64,000 bases of DNA, taken from the NCBI RefSeq assembly GCF_036013975.1, contig NZ_CP107904.1:2666001-2730000 (forward strand), read 5' to 3'. The DNA is from Kitasatospora sp. NBC_00458 (lineage in GTDB: Bacteria > Actinomycetota > Actinomycetes > Streptomycetales > Streptomycetaceae). Positions 9,457-17,754 of the stretch are shown piece after piece; position 1 is the stretch's first letter, and every line of letters starts with the position of its first letter. Both the position numbers and the translations under genes were made by a program. The notes beneath the pieces are model-generated. The model was not told where the DNA came from and made no database searches. It was given only the letters and a program-made list of their open reading frames with translations.

Positions 9457-9750
9457 CTACCCGGGGATCCCCGGGATCAGGCCGTCACCTTCGTCCCGCA
9501 GCAGCTGCCGGACCTGGTCGATCGTCGCGTCGGCATCCGGGAGGATCAGATCGGACGGCTCCAGGGAGTCGTCCGGCAGTGGGGTGCCGAATTCCTTCAC
9601 CGCACCGAGCAGCTCACCGAGCGCCCGGCGGAAGTGTTCCTCGTCCCCCGACTCCAGTGCGGTGAGGAGCTCCTCGTCGAGCTCGTTGAGCCGGTTCAGG
9701 TGGGTCTCGCCCACCTGGAACTGCCCCTCACCCATGACCCTCATGATCAT
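9457..9750 (-). CDS. pspAA: PspA-associated protein PspAA
   Basis: A 97-residue acidic protein matching the small PspAA family that sits next to pspA in actinobacteria (start MRVMGEGQFQV, middle HLNRLNELDEELLTALESGD). It has no membrane segment. AGGGAG lies 9 nt before ATG 9750; an in-frame Met two codons later is also possible. The gene follows pspA by 59 bp on the same strand and is probably co-transcribed. The family is taken to act with PspA in the envelope-stress response, but its biochemical role is not established. Confidence 0.85.
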   Translation of the reverse strand: MIMRVMGEGQFQVGETHLNRLNELDEELLTALESGDEEHFRRALGELLGAVKEFGTPLPDDSLEPSDLILPDADATIDQVRQLLRDEGDGLIPGIPG

Positions 9751-9809
9751 GCCGTGCGTCTCCCTGTTCCTGGGGAATGTTCCCGAAGGTGTTCCGGGTG
9801 GAGCTCAGA

Positions 9810-10613
9810 TCACTTGTTGTAGTTGATGCGCGGGCCGTCCTGCTGCGGGGCGGCGTCCTGCGGACGGCCCTGCTCGATCGCCTGCGGGCCGGAGGCCGGG
9901 GAGCCACCGGTCAGCTCGGCCTTCATCCGGGCCAGCTCCAGCTCGACGTCCGAACCGCCGGCCACCCGCTCCAGCTCGGCCTCGATGTCGTCCTTGCGGC
10001 CGAGACCGCTGGCGTCGTCGAGCGCGCCGGAAGCCAGCAGCTCGTCGATCGCACCGGCCCGGGCCTGCATCTGGGCGGTCTTGTCCTCGGCCCGCTGGAT
10101 GGCCAGGCCGACGTCGCCCATCTCCTCCGAGATCCCGGAGAAGGACTCGGCGATCCGGGTCTGCGCCTGGGCCGCGGTGTAGGTCGCCTTGATGGTCTCC
10201 TTCTTGGTGCGGAAGGCGTCCACCTTGGCCTGCAGCCGCTGGGAGGCCAGCGTGAGCTTCTCCTCCTCGGCCTGCAGCTGCTGGTACTGCGTCTCCAGGT
10301 CGTTGATCTGGGACTGCATGTTCGCCTTGCGGGTCAGCGCCTCGCGGGCGAGGTCCTCCCGGCCGAGCGAGAGCGCCTTGCGGCCCTGGTCCTCGTACTT
10401 CGCCGACTGCTGCTGCAGCTGGGTCAGCTGGAGCTCCAGACGCTTGCGCGAGGTGGCCACGTCAGCGACGCCCCGTCGCACCTTCTGCAGCAGCTCCAGC
10501 TGCTTCTGGTACGAATAATCGAGCGTCTCTCGCGGGTCTTCCGCGCGGTCCAGGGCCTTGTTCGCCTTGGAGCGGAAGATCAGCCCCATACGCTTCATGA
10601 TTCCGTCGCTCAT
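9810..10613 (-). CDS. pspA: PspA/IM30/Vipp1 family phage-shock protein
   Basis: A 267-residue, almost wholly helical coiled-coil protein of the ESCRT-III-like PspA family, which assembles on the inner face of stressed membranes. The N-terminal amphipathic segment (MGLIFRSKANKALDRAEDP) precedes long heptad-rich helices (for example QLQQQSAKYEDQGRKAL). The C-terminus from about residue 235 is a Gly/Pro/Gln-rich tail typical of actinobacterial copies. The start at 10613 (MSDGIMKRMG) follows family usage; the frame is open further upstream without homology. It is divergent from the DUF3043 gene and followed by pspAA. pspB, pspC and pspF are not present here. Confidence 0.93.
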   Translation of the reverse strand: MSDGIMKRMGLIFRSKANKALDRAEDPRETLDYSYQKQLELLQKVRRGVADVATSRKRLELQLTQLQQQSAKYEDQGRKALSLGREDLAREALTRKANMQSQINDLETQYQQLQAEEEKLTLASQRLQAKVDAFRTKKETIKATYTAAQAQTRIAESFSGISEEMGDVGLAIQRAEDKTAQMQARAGAIDELLASGALDDASGLGRKDDIEAELERVAGGSDVELELARMKAELTGGSPASGPQAIEQGRPQDAAPQQDGPRINYNK

Positions 10614-10914
10614 GGGCCTCGGGTGCCCCCTTCTCCGGCCTGCGGTCTCTATCTCGTTACCAGACACGACGAGTGTATGTGCAGCGAGCCCGTCGCCGCA
10701 GTGCACCTGCCTGCAACAAGCCTGCTACAGCCGACCCCCTCGCGGCCTCCTCCGCGGGGTGGATCCCGCCCTCGTCCCACCCTCCGGTCAGCTGAGTGAT
10801 CCCCTACGGGAAACCCCCCGGAAACCCGTACCAGGGGCCCACCGGGCCGGATCGATATGCGTTTGGGTCCGGGGACACCGGAAGAAGCCGTCCCGCACCC
10901 CGTACCCTGGTGGT
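10614..10914. other. Intergenic region between divergent pspA and DUF3043 genes
   Basis: No gene is supported over these 301 bp. The right end carries the -10-like TACCCT of the DUF3043 gene. No clear sigma-factor motif for pspA could be picked by eye. Confidence 0.6.
10903..10908 (+). promoter_or_regulatory. -10 box TACCCT for a leaderless DUF3043 mRNA
   Basis: The TANNNT box ends 6 nt before GTG 10915, placing the transcript start at or next to the start codon. No ribosome site lies upstream of the GTG. Confidence 0.5.
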
Positions 10915-11514
10915 GTGTTCCGACGCCGTTCAGATGATGCCGCTGCCTCCGCCGCCGTGCTGGAGAAGCAGGACGAGACGACCCAGACCCGCGACCCGCA
11001 GGCGAAGAAGGGACGGCCCACGCCCAAGCGCAGTGAGGCCGAGGCCAACCGGCGTACCCGCGTGACCGTGCCCAAGGACCGCAAGGAGGCCTCCCGCCAG
11101 GCCCGCGAGCGGATGCGCACCGAGCGTGAGAAGCAGCGCACCGCGCTGCTGGAGGGCGACGAGCGCCACCTCCCGGCCCGTGACAAGGGCCCGGTGCGCA
11201 AGTTCACCCGCGACTACGTCGACGCGCGCTGGTCGCTGGCCGAGTTCTTCCTCCCCGCCGCGGTGCTCATCCTGGTCCTCAGCATCGTCAAGGTGCAGGC
11301 CGTCCAGCTGCTCTCCACCGTGCTGTTCCTGCTGTTCTTCGTCCTGGTGATCCTGGACTTCGTCCGGCTCGGCTTCGGCCTGCGCAAGCAGCTCGCCGAG
11401 CGGTTCGCCGGGCAGAACACCCGCGGCGCCGTCGCCTACGGCCTGATGCGCATCCTGCAGATGCGCCGGCTGCGACTGCCCAAGCCGCAGGTGCGGCGCG
11501 GGGAGAAGCCCTGA
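10915..11514 (+). CDS. DUF3043 membrane protein
   Basis: A 199-residue protein. The first about 110 residues are highly charged and Lys/Arg-rich (TPKRSEAEANRRTRV). Two close transmembrane helices follow (FFLPAAVLILVLSIV and LLSTVLFLLFFVLVILDFV, about residues 115-155). The tail is basic (LRKQLAERFAG to RRGEKP). This is the DUF3043 layout conserved in actinobacteria; function is unknown. I chose GTG 10915 because VFRRRSDDAA is the conserved start and a -10-like box lies 6 nt before it. The methyltransferase starts 11 bp downstream, so the two are probably one transcript. Confidence 0.85.
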   Translation: MFRRRSDDAAASAAVLEKQDETTQTRDPQAKKGRPTPKRSEAEANRRTRVTVPKDRKEASRQARERMRTEREKQRTALLEGDERHLPARDKGPVRKFTRDYVDARWSLAEFFLPAAVLILVLSIVKVQAVQLLSTVLFLLFFVLVILDFVRLGFGLRKQLAERFAGQNTRGAVAYGLMRILQMRRLRLPKPQVRRGEKP

Positions 11515-11525
11515 CCGCCGAACCG

Positions 11526-12428
11526 GTGGACTCCGGCTGGGCCCCTCCCGTCTGGGACGGGCCCGGCCTCTACGCGCTCCCCGGCCAGGGGGACGGCGGC
11601 CACGACCGGATCGCCCAGGAGCGGATCGGCCACGAGCGGCGGCTGCCCTCGCGCAGCGGCTCCTTCGCCGGCGGCACCGGCCACTGGCTGGAGCGGCTCG
11701 GCACCCTGCGCAACCTCGTCCGGCAGGAGATGGTCGCCCGGCAGCTCGCCGAGCAGCTCACCGGGCGCAGCGCCCAGCGCGTGCTCGACATCGGCTGCGG
11801 CCAGGGCACCCAGGCGCTGCGGCTGGCCCGGGCCGGCCACTACGTCACCGGCATCGACTCCGACCCGGACGCGCTCGGCGTCGCCCAGGGGGCGCTGGCC
11901 GAGGAGCCGGACGAGGTCCGCGACCGGATCCAGCTGCTCATCGGCGACGGCCACCAGTGCGGGCGCTGGTTCGGTGCGCGCAGCTTCGACGTGGTGCTCT
12001 GCCACGGCGTCCTGATGTACCTCCCGGACCCCGATCCGATGATCGCCTCGCTGGCCCGGCTGCTCGCGCCCGGCGGCCTGCTCTCGCTGCTGGTCCGCAA
12101 CCGCGACGCGCTGGCCCTGCGGCCCGCCGCCGCCGGTGACTGGCGGGCCGCCCTGCACGCCTTCGAGAGCGACCGGTACTACAACCGGCTCGGGCTGGCG
12201 GCCCGCGCCGACCGGATCACCGACCTGGCGGTCACCCTCTCCGAGGTGTCCGTGCCGCTGCGGCACTGGTACGGCGTCCGGGTCTTCACCGACGACGCCC
12301 CCGACGACGCGGCGCCGCCGGTCGACGGCCGGCAGCTCGCCCAGCTGCTGGAGGCCGAGGAGCGGGCCGGCCGGACCGACCCCTACCGGCAGGTCGCCGC
12401 GCTGCTCCACGTCATCGGGATGAAGTAG
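11526..12428 (+). CDS. SAM-dependent methyltransferase (SmtA/CmoM-like class I)
   Basis: A 300-residue class I methyltransferase. Motif I is RVLDIGCGQGTQALRLA (about residues 84-100), followed by GIDSDPDA and the motif-IV-like FDVVLCHGVLMYLPDP. The C-terminal third (DRYYNRLGL, HWYGVRVFTDDAP) resembles the SmtA/CmoM branch, some members of which modify tRNA; that role is only a suggestion here. GTG 11526 lies 11 bp after the DUF3043 stop, so translation is probably coupled. No clear ribosome site is seen and a CTG a few codons upstream cannot be excluded. It ends at a hairpin facing a convergent small gene. Confidence 0.85.
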   Translation: MDSGWAPPVWDGPGLYALPGQGDGGHDRIAQERIGHERRLPSRSGSFAGGTGHWLERLGTLRNLVRQEMVARQLAEQLTGRSAQRVLDIGCGQGTQALRLARAGHYVTGIDSDPDALGVAQGALAEEPDEVRDRIQLLIGDGHQCGRWFGARSFDVVLCHGVLMYLPDPDPMIASLARLLAPGGLLSLLVRNRDALALRPAAAGDWRAALHAFESDRYYNRLGLAARADRITDLAVTLSEVSVPLRHWYGVRVFTDDAPDDAAPPVDGRQLAQLLEAEERAGRTDPYRQVAALLHVIGMK

Positions 12429-12440
12429 CCCGCGGAGCGG

Positions 12441-12463
12441 GTCCCGGGGGCGGCCCCCGGGAC
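12441..12463. terminator. Hairpin terminator
   Basis: Perfect 10-bp stem (12441-12450 with 12454-12463), loop CGG, between the convergent methyltransferase and the small 67-aa gene. Confidence 0.7.
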
Positions 12464-12477
12464 GGCTCCCCCGGGCC

Positions 12478-12681
12478 TCACGCCTCGTGCAGGCTCATCG
12501 AGTAGATCTCGCGGCCGTCGTCCAGCAGCACGGCGGTGTCCACGCCGTCCTCGGCCAGCTGCTTCCAGGCCTCCCCGATCCACGTCTCGGCGTCCCCCTG
12601 GCCGGCGAACTCCTCCACCTGGCCGTCGCCCGGGGCCACCGCGGTGCCGTCGGCCTTCTCGTACCGCCACGTCCAGACCAT
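12478..12681 (-). CDS. Small conserved acidic protein (67 aa)
   Basis: A short protein starting MVWTWRYEKADG and ending YSMSLHEA, with a helical, acidic middle (GDAETWIGEAWKQLAEDG). GGAGGAG lies just before ATG 12681, so translation is well supported despite its size. Small proteins of this look are common in streptomycetes; I cannot assign a function. It is convergent with the methyltransferase and divergent from cobU. Confidence 0.75.
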   Translation of the reverse strand: MVWTWRYEKADGTAVAPGDGQVEEFAGQGDAETWIGEAWKQLAEDGVDTAVLLDDGREIYSMSLHEA

Positions 12682-12822
12682 GCCCGGCTCCTCCCACTGG
12701 CGACCGCTGCCGACCGCCGATGATCACTGCTGATCGCTGATGACGCGCTTGTGCTGCGCAGCCTAAGTCCTCAGGTTGCCCACCAGGATCTTCGGTATGC
12801 GCGGTGGGAGAGGATGGGACGC

Positions 12823-13395
12823 ATGACTGACGACGCCCCCCTCCCCCGCACGCTCGTCCTGGGCGGCGCCCGGTCCGGCAAGTCGACCAGGGCCGAGCAG
12901 CTGCTCGCCCCGTACGGCGACGTGCTCTACGTGGCGACGAGCGGCACCCGCGACGGGGACGCCGAGTGGGCGCAGCGGGTCGCGCTGCACCGGGACCGGC
13001 GGCCGGCGAGCTGGCGCACCGCCGAGACCTGCGCGCTGGAGGCGGTGCTGGCGGACGCCTCCGACCCTGCGCCGGTGCTGATCGACTGCCTGGCGCTCTG
13101 GCTCACCGCGGTCATGGACGAGTGCGGCGCCTGGGACGACCGGGTGTGGGCGGACGGCGGCGAGGCGGCCGTGCAGGCCCGCTGCGAGGCGCTGGCCGCG
13201 GCCTGGGCGGGCACCGGGCGGCGCGTGGTGGCGGTCAGCAACGAGGTCGGCATGGGCGTCGTCCCCGCCACCGCCGCGGGACGCCGGTTCCGCGACACCC
13301 TGGGCCGGCTCAACATGGCGGTCGCCGACGCGTCCGAGCGTGTGCTCCTGGTCGTGGCCGGGCAGGTTCTCACGGTCAAGCCCGCCGTTGGCTGA
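12823..13395 (+). CDS. cobU: Adenosylcobinamide kinase / guanylyltransferase
   Basis: A 190-residue CobU, of normal family length. It phosphorylates adenosylcobinamide and transfers GMP to give adenosylcobinamide-GDP in late cobalamin assembly. The P-loop GGARSGKS is at residues 14-21. Family motifs VLYVATSG, LALWLT and SNEVGMGVVP follow in order. ATG 12823 is preceded by GGAGAGGA (12807-12814); the frame extends upstream to 12751 without homology. cobT and cobS follow on the same strand. I saw no cobalamin riboswitch in the short upstream stretch. Confidence 0.95.
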   Translation: MTDDAPLPRTLVLGGARSGKSTRAEQLLAPYGDVLYVATSGTRDGDAEWAQRVALHRDRRPASWRTAETCALEAVLADASDPAPVLIDCLALWLTAVMDECGAWDDRVWADGGEAAVQARCEALAAAWAGTGRRVVAVSNEVGMGVVPATAAGRRFRDTLGRLNMAVADASERVLLVVAGQVLTVKPAVG

Positions 13396-13409
13396 ACACC
13401 TGCGGCGTG

Positions 13410-13415
13410 TAGCCT
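13410..13415 (+). promoter_or_regulatory. -10-like TAGCCT before cobT
   Basis: A TANNNT box ends 8 nt before ATG 13424, in the 28-bp gap after cobU. No ribosome site is evident, so cobT may also be read from its own leaderless transcript. Confidence 0.35.
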
Positions 13416-13423
13416 TCCGGACG

Positions 13424-14539
13424 ATGGACACGACCGTGGATCTCGATACGTTCTCCTCGCTCGTCGAACGCCCCGACGAGAGCGCCCGGCGCGCCGCCGA
13501 GGAGCGCTGGCAGGAGCTGGACCGGCCGCGCAACGGCCTCGGCAGGCTGGAGGAGCTGGGCGCCTGGCTGTCGTCCGTGCAGGGGCGCTCCCCCGTGCGG
13601 CCGCTCGCGGCGCCCAAGGTGGTGCTGTTCGCCGCCGACCACGGGGTGGCGGCCCTCGGGGTCTCCCGGCTGCCCGCCCGGGGCGGCACCGCGGCGCGCG
13701 TCCGGGCCGTCCTCGACGGCACCGCGCCGGTCGCCCTGCTCGCCCGGCGCTTCGGTGCCGGACTGCGGGTGGTCGACGTCGCGGTCGACACGGACGCCGC
13801 GGACTTCCCCGACGAGGTGACCGCCCACCGGGTGCGGCGCGGCTCCGGACGGATCGACGTCGAGGACGCGCTGAGCCCGGAGGAGACCGTCAAGGCGTTC
13901 CGGGCCGGGATGGCCGTCGCCGACGAGGAGGCCGACGCCGGGACCGACCTGGTGGTGCTGGGCGACCTCGGGGTCGGTGCGACCACGGTGGCGGCGGTGC
14001 TGGTCGGCGTGCTCTGCGGGACGGACGCGGCGGCGGTCACCGGGCGCGGCTCGGGCATCGACGACAAGGTGTGGATGGTCAAGTGCGCGACCGTCCGGGA
14101 CTCGCTGCGGCGGGCCAGGCCGGTCCTCGGCGACCAGCTGGCGCTGCTCGGCGCGACCGGCGGCGCGGACTTCGCGGCGATCACCGGGTTCCTGCTGCAG
14201 GCCGCGGTGCGCAAGCTGCCGGTGGTGCTCGACGGCGTGGTCTCCTCGGCGTGCGCGCTGGTCGCGCAGCGGATCGCGTTCCGGGCGCCCGAGTGGTGGC
14301 GGGCCGGGCAGTCCAGCGGCGAGCCGGCGCAGGCCAAGGCGTACGACCGGCTGACGCTGACGCCGCTGCAGGAGCAGGGCATCACGATGGGCGAGGGCGT
14401 GGGCGCGCTGATGGCGCTGCCGCTGCTGCAGGCCGCGTCGGACACGCTGGCGGAGAAGGCGCCGGCGCCGTTCGTGCCGGCCGCGCCGAAGGAGCCGGCG
14501 AAGCTGCCGTCGGCGGCGGAGCTGCTGGGCCGGCTGTAG
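13424..14539 (+). CDS. cobT: Nicotinate-nucleotide:dimethylbenzimidazole phosphoribosyltransferase
   Basis: A 371-residue CobT, which makes alpha-ribazole phosphate for the lower ligand of cobalamin. The start region (RPRNGLGRLEELGAWL) and FAADHGVAALGVS are typical. The catalytic Glu is in ITMGEGVGALMALPLL (Glu324). DLGVGATTVAAVL and LLGATGGADFAAITGFLL form the substrate pocket region. Start codon choice is open: ATG 13424 begins the conserved part, while the open frame reaches back into cobU. A long imperfect hairpin ends the gene before cobS. Confidence 0.94.
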   Translation: MDTTVDLDTFSSLVERPDESARRAAEERWQELDRPRNGLGRLEELGAWLSSVQGRSPVRPLAAPKVVLFAADHGVAALGVSRLPARGGTAARVRAVLDGTAPVALLARRFGAGLRVVDVAVDTDAADFPDEVTAHRVRRGSGRIDVEDALSPEETVKAFRAGMAVADEEADAGTDLVVLGDLGVGATTVAAVLVGVLCGTDAAAVTGRGSGIDDKVWMVKCATVRDSLRRARPVLGDQLALLGATGGADFAAITGFLLQAAVRKLPVVLDGVVSSACALVAQRIAFRAPEWWRAGQSSGEPAQAKAYDRLTLTPLQEQGITMGEGVGALMALPLLQAASDTLAEKAPAPFVPAAPKEPAKLPSAAELLGRL

Positions 14540-14558
14540 GACGAGGCCGCAGGGCCAC

Positions 14559-14615
14559 GGCCCCCGGGCCGCCGGACCGCCGTCACCGACGGCCTCCGGC
14601 GGACCGGGGGCCTTT
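14559..14615 (+). terminator. Hairpin terminator after cobT
   Basis: The outer 18-nt arms (14559-14576 with 14595-14612) pair at 17 of 18 positions. An inner 6-bp stem (14579-14584 with 14588-14593) continues it, and TTT follows at 14613-14615. It separates cobT from cobS. Confidence 0.75.
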
Positions 14616-14706
14616 CACCGTGCGCGGCGCCCGGTGGCGCCCCGGGGCGCGCGGGCGGCGGGCCGGCGAGGAGTACGGAAGGCTGGTCAGGGTGGAGGCA
14701 CGGGCG

Positions 14707-15522
14707 ATGGCGGAGGGACAGGGAGCGGACGGCCCGGGACCGGACGGGCGCGCCGGGTGGGCGGACGGGCTGCGGTTCGCGTTCGGGACGCTGTCGGTGC
14801 TGCGGGTCCGGGTCGAGCGCTGGGACCGGGCCGCGGGCGGCCGGGCGATGATCGCCGCGCCGCTGGTCGGCGTCGTCCTCGGCGCGGCGGCCGCGGGCAC
14901 CGGGGCGCTGGTGGCCCGGCTCGCGGGCGGACCGCTCGGGGCGGTCGCGGCCGTCGCGGTGCTCGCGGCACTGACCCGGGGGCTGCACCTGGACGGTCTC
15001 GCCGACGTCGCCGACGGCCTGGGCAGCGGCAAGCCCGCCGAGGACGCGCTGCGCATCATGAAGCAGTCGGACATCGGGCCGTTCGGCGTCCTCACCCTCG
15101 TCCTGGTCCTGCTGGCGCAGGTCGCCGCGCTGTCCGGGCAGTTCTCCGCCTCCCCGCTGCGCGGCGCACTGGCCGTGCTCGCGGCGGCGGTGGCCGCGCG
15201 GTGCGCGCTCGCCTGGGGGTGCCTGCGGTCGGTGCCGGCCGCCCGGCCGGGCGGGCTCGGCGCGATGGTGGCGAGCACGGTGACGCCGGCCGCGGCGGCG
15301 CTGTCGACCGGCGCCGCGGCACTGCTGACCGCGCTCGCCGGACTGGCGGACGACTGGTCAGCCCTGCGGCTGCCACTGGCCGTTGTGATCGGCGCGGGCT
15401 GTGCCGCACTGCTGCTGCGGCGCTGTGTGCGGCGGTTCGGCGGGATCACCGGGGACGTGCTCGGCGCGATGGCGGAGACCGCCGCGACCGGGGCCCTGCT
15501 CACGATCGCGCTGGCGGGCTGA
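14707..15522 (+). CDS. cobS: Adenosylcobinamide-GDP ribazoletransferase (cobalamin synthase)
   Basis: A 271-residue integral membrane CobS that joins adenosylcobinamide-GDP and alpha-ribazole (phosphate), the last step of the lower-loop assembly. Family marks are LTRGLHLDGLADVADGLGSG and IMKQSDIGPFGVL; the DGLAD-type acidic motif is thought to bind Mg. About six hydrophobic helices follow. ATG 14707 is preceded by GGAGG at 14694-14698 with 8-nt spacing; GTG 14692 is an alternative. A strong terminator separates it from cobT, so read-through or a separate promoter is needed. Confidence 0.93.
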   Translation: MAEGQGADGPGPDGRAGWADGLRFAFGTLSVLRVRVERWDRAAGGRAMIAAPLVGVVLGAAAAGTGALVARLAGGPLGAVAAVAVLAALTRGLHLDGLADVADGLGSGKPAEDALRIMKQSDIGPFGVLTLVLVLLAQVAALSGQFSASPLRGALAVLAAAVAARCALAWGCLRSVPAARPGGLGAMVASTVTPAAAALSTGAAALLTALAGLADDWSALRLPLAVVIGAGCAALLLRRCVRRFGGITGDVLGAMAETAATGALLTIALAG

Positions 15523-15823
15523 GTTCGGCGCCGAAGCGCCCGCGCCGAAAGGCGGTACACCGGGCGGCGCGTGATCCCAGCATGCGGACTACCATGCGGG
15601 GAGCACCGCAGCCCTGCACCGTCGCAGGTCCTGCCCGGCTGACGCGCGTTGGGACGCCGGGGCCTCTGGTGTGTGCGGCCGCCGCAGGGCGGCGGGGGCA
15701 CACAGCCAGGGGTCCCGGGTCCGGCGGGCGCCGGCCGGACGGCCCTGTCCGGCGGTTCCGGGCTGCGCCGGTGCGGCACCCGCGCCGACCGGCCGTGGAC
15801 CGCGAAAGAACAGGACGCATTAC
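15523..15823. other. Intergenic region upstream of pepA
   Basis: No gene is supported over 301 bp. A -10-like TACCAT lies at 15590-15595, flanked by direct CATGCGG repeats (from 15581 and 15593). Confidence 0.5.
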
Positions 15824-17329
15824 GTGACTGCATTGTCTGTGAGCACCTCCTCCGCCGCTTCGCTGCGCGCGGACGCCCTGGTGATCGGTGTCGCGAAGGG
15901 CCCCAAGGGCATTGTGCTGGCCCCCGGCGCCGAGGCCGTGAGCGAGGCGTTCGAGGGCAAGCTGGCCGAGATCCTCACCACGCTGGGCGCGACCGGCGCC
16001 GAGGGCGAGGCCGTCAAGGTGCCCTCCTCCTCCGGCCTGAAGTCCGCGCTCGTGCTGGCGGTCGGCCTCGGCGACGCCGCCGAGGGCGCTTACGAGCTGG
16101 AGGCCCTGCGCCGCGCCGCCGGTGTCGCCGCCCGCACCCTCGCCGGCAGCAAGAAGGTCGCGCTGGCCCTGCCGGCCGAGTCGGGCGAGGAGACCGAGGC
16201 GGTCGCGCTGGGCGGCCTGCTCGGCGCCTACGCGTTCGGCACCTACAAGAGCAACGGCGGCGCCAAGGAGCCGGTCGGCGAGCTGATCCTGCTCTCGACC
16301 CGCAAGGGCAGCAAGGACGCCAAGGCGGCCGTCGAGCGCGCCCTCGTCGTCGGCGAGGAGATGAACCGCGCCCGCGACCTCGTCAACACCGCGCCGAACG
16401 ACCTCAACCCGAAGAGCTTCGCCGCGATCGCCCAGGCGGCCGGCAAGGAGCACGGCCTCAAGGTCGAGGTGCTGGACGAGAAGGCGCTGCTCAAGGGCGG
16501 CTTCGGCGGCCTGCTGGGCGTCGGCAACGGCTCGGTCAACCCGCCGCGGCTGGTGAAGGTGGCGTACACCCACCCGAAGGCCAAGGCGAGCCTGGCGTTC
16601 GTCGGCAAGGGCATCACCTACGACTCGGGCGGCATCTCGCTGAAGCCGGCCGGCCACAACGAGACCATGAAGTGCGACATGGCCGGTGCCGCCGCGGTGT
16701 TCGCCGCCGTGGTCTCCGCCAAGCGCCTGGGCCTGGCCGTCAACATCACCGCCTGGCTCGCCCTCGCCGAGAACATGCCGTCCGGCTCGGCCACCCGCCC
16801 GGGTGACGTGCTGCGGATGTACGGCGGCAAGACCGTCGAGGTCCTGAACACCGACGCCGAGGGCCGCCTGGTGCTGGCCGACGCGATCGTGCGGGCCGGC
16901 GAGGAGAAGCCGGACGTCATCGTCGACGTGGCGACCCTGACCGGCGCGATGATGCTGGCGCTGGGCAACCGCACCTTCGGCGTGATGGCCAACGACGACG
17001 AGCTGCGCACCGCCCTGCACACGGCCTCCGGCGAGGTGGGCGAGCAGTCCTGGCCGATGCCGCTGCCGGCCGAGCTGCGCAAGGGCATGACCGAGTCGAC
17101 CGTCGCCGACCTCGCCAACATGGGCGAGCGGATGGGCGGCGGCCTGGTGGCCGGCCTGTTCCTGAAGGAGTTCGTGGCCGAGGGCATCGACTGGGCGCAC
17201 CTGGACATCGCCGGCCCGGCGTTCCACGAGGGCGCGCCGTTCGGCTACACCCCCAAGGGCGGCACCGCGAGCGCGGTCCGCACCCTGGTCCGCTTCGCCG
17301 AGCAGAAGGCGGCGGGCGGCAAGGGCTGA
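15824..17329 (+). CDS. pepA: Leucyl aminopeptidase (M17)
   Basis: A 501-residue cytosolic M17 aminopeptidase that removes N-terminal residues, using two metal ions. The signature NTDAEGRL is at residues 342-349. Metal and catalytic residues include Lys262 in GKGITYDSGG, Asp267, and Asp344/Glu346 in the signature. The N-terminal macro-like domain fills about residues 1-170. GTG 15824 follows AGGA (15812-15815). A 16-bp hairpin closes the gene. It sits between cobS and lpdA, the order known from S. coelicolor. Confidence 0.95.
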   Translation: MTALSVSTSSAASLRADALVIGVAKGPKGIVLAPGAEAVSEAFEGKLAEILTTLGATGAEGEAVKVPSSSGLKSALVLAVGLGDAAEGAYELEALRRAAGVAARTLAGSKKVALALPAESGEETEAVALGGLLGAYAFGTYKSNGGAKEPVGELILLSTRKGSKDAKAAVERALVVGEEMNRARDLVNTAPNDLNPKSFAAIAQAAGKEHGLKVEVLDEKALLKGGFGGLLGVGNGSVNPPRLVKVAYTHPKAKASLAFVGKGITYDSGGISLKPAGHNETMKCDMAGAAAVFAAVVSAKRLGLAVNITAWLALAENMPSGSATRPGDVLRMYGGKTVEVLNTDAEGRLVLADAIVRAGEEKPDVIVDVATLTGAMMLALGNRTFGVMANDDELRTALHTASGEVGEQSWPMPLPAELRKGMTESTVADLANMGERMGGGLVAGLFLKEFVAEGIDWAHLDIAGPAFHEGAPFGYTPKGGTASAVRTLVRFAEQKAAGGKG

Positions 17330-17364
17330 CCGACCGGGAGGCCCACGGGCCGAGGACGGACGCG

Positions 17365-17400
17365 GGACGGGGTCCGGTGCTGCCGCACCGGACCCCGTCC
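17365..17400 (+). terminator. Hairpin terminator after pepA
   Basis: Perfect 16-bp stem (17365-17380 with 17385-17400) with a TGCC loop, 36 bp after the pepA stop. Confidence 0.85.
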
Positions 17401-17754
17401 GGCTTCCACGGGGCGGTTACCGGCCGGTAGGGGGCGTGGCGGGGCATCCGCACCCCTGTTCGCTGCGGGCGAAACTTTGTTCCACCCTGCGGAACCAGGC
17501 GCTCCGCAGCCCCGCCCGACGCCTCCAGGCCCGCTGTCTACCCCGCGTTGAGCTGCGGTGATGCCCCTCCGTCCAGGGCGTTCCCACCCCTGCGACCACC
17601 CCTCGGGACACCCCTGGGCCGGACCCGGACATCAGCTGCCGCGAACAAGTGCGAAGATGTATTTCCGGCACGACTGGGCGCCCCACAAAGGCTTCCGAAC
17701 TACCGGACCGTGACCGGCCCGGCGATCCACACCCCATTGCATGGAGGACGTGAC
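17401..17754. other. Long intergenic region upstream of lpdA
   Basis: No gene is supported here. The stretch holds the YTACC-N4-GGTAG element at 17417-17430 and less GC-rich patches (for example around 17466-17480 and 17650-17665) where the lpdA promoter probably lies. I could not fix its exact position. Confidence 0.5.
17417..17430. promoter_or_regulatory. Inverted repeat TTACC-N4-GGTAG upstream of lpdA
   Basis: Second of three related elements. It lies 325 bp before the lpdA start and 17 bp after the pepA terminator. Confidence 0.35.

Noticed and set aside
12682..12822. Cobalamin riboswitch before cobU
   Set aside because: The gap is only about 140 bp and no B12-box-like sequence was seen.
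12763..14988. 741-codon reverse frame across cobU-cobT
   Set aside because: It is antisense to well-recognised cobalamin genes and shows no family motif.
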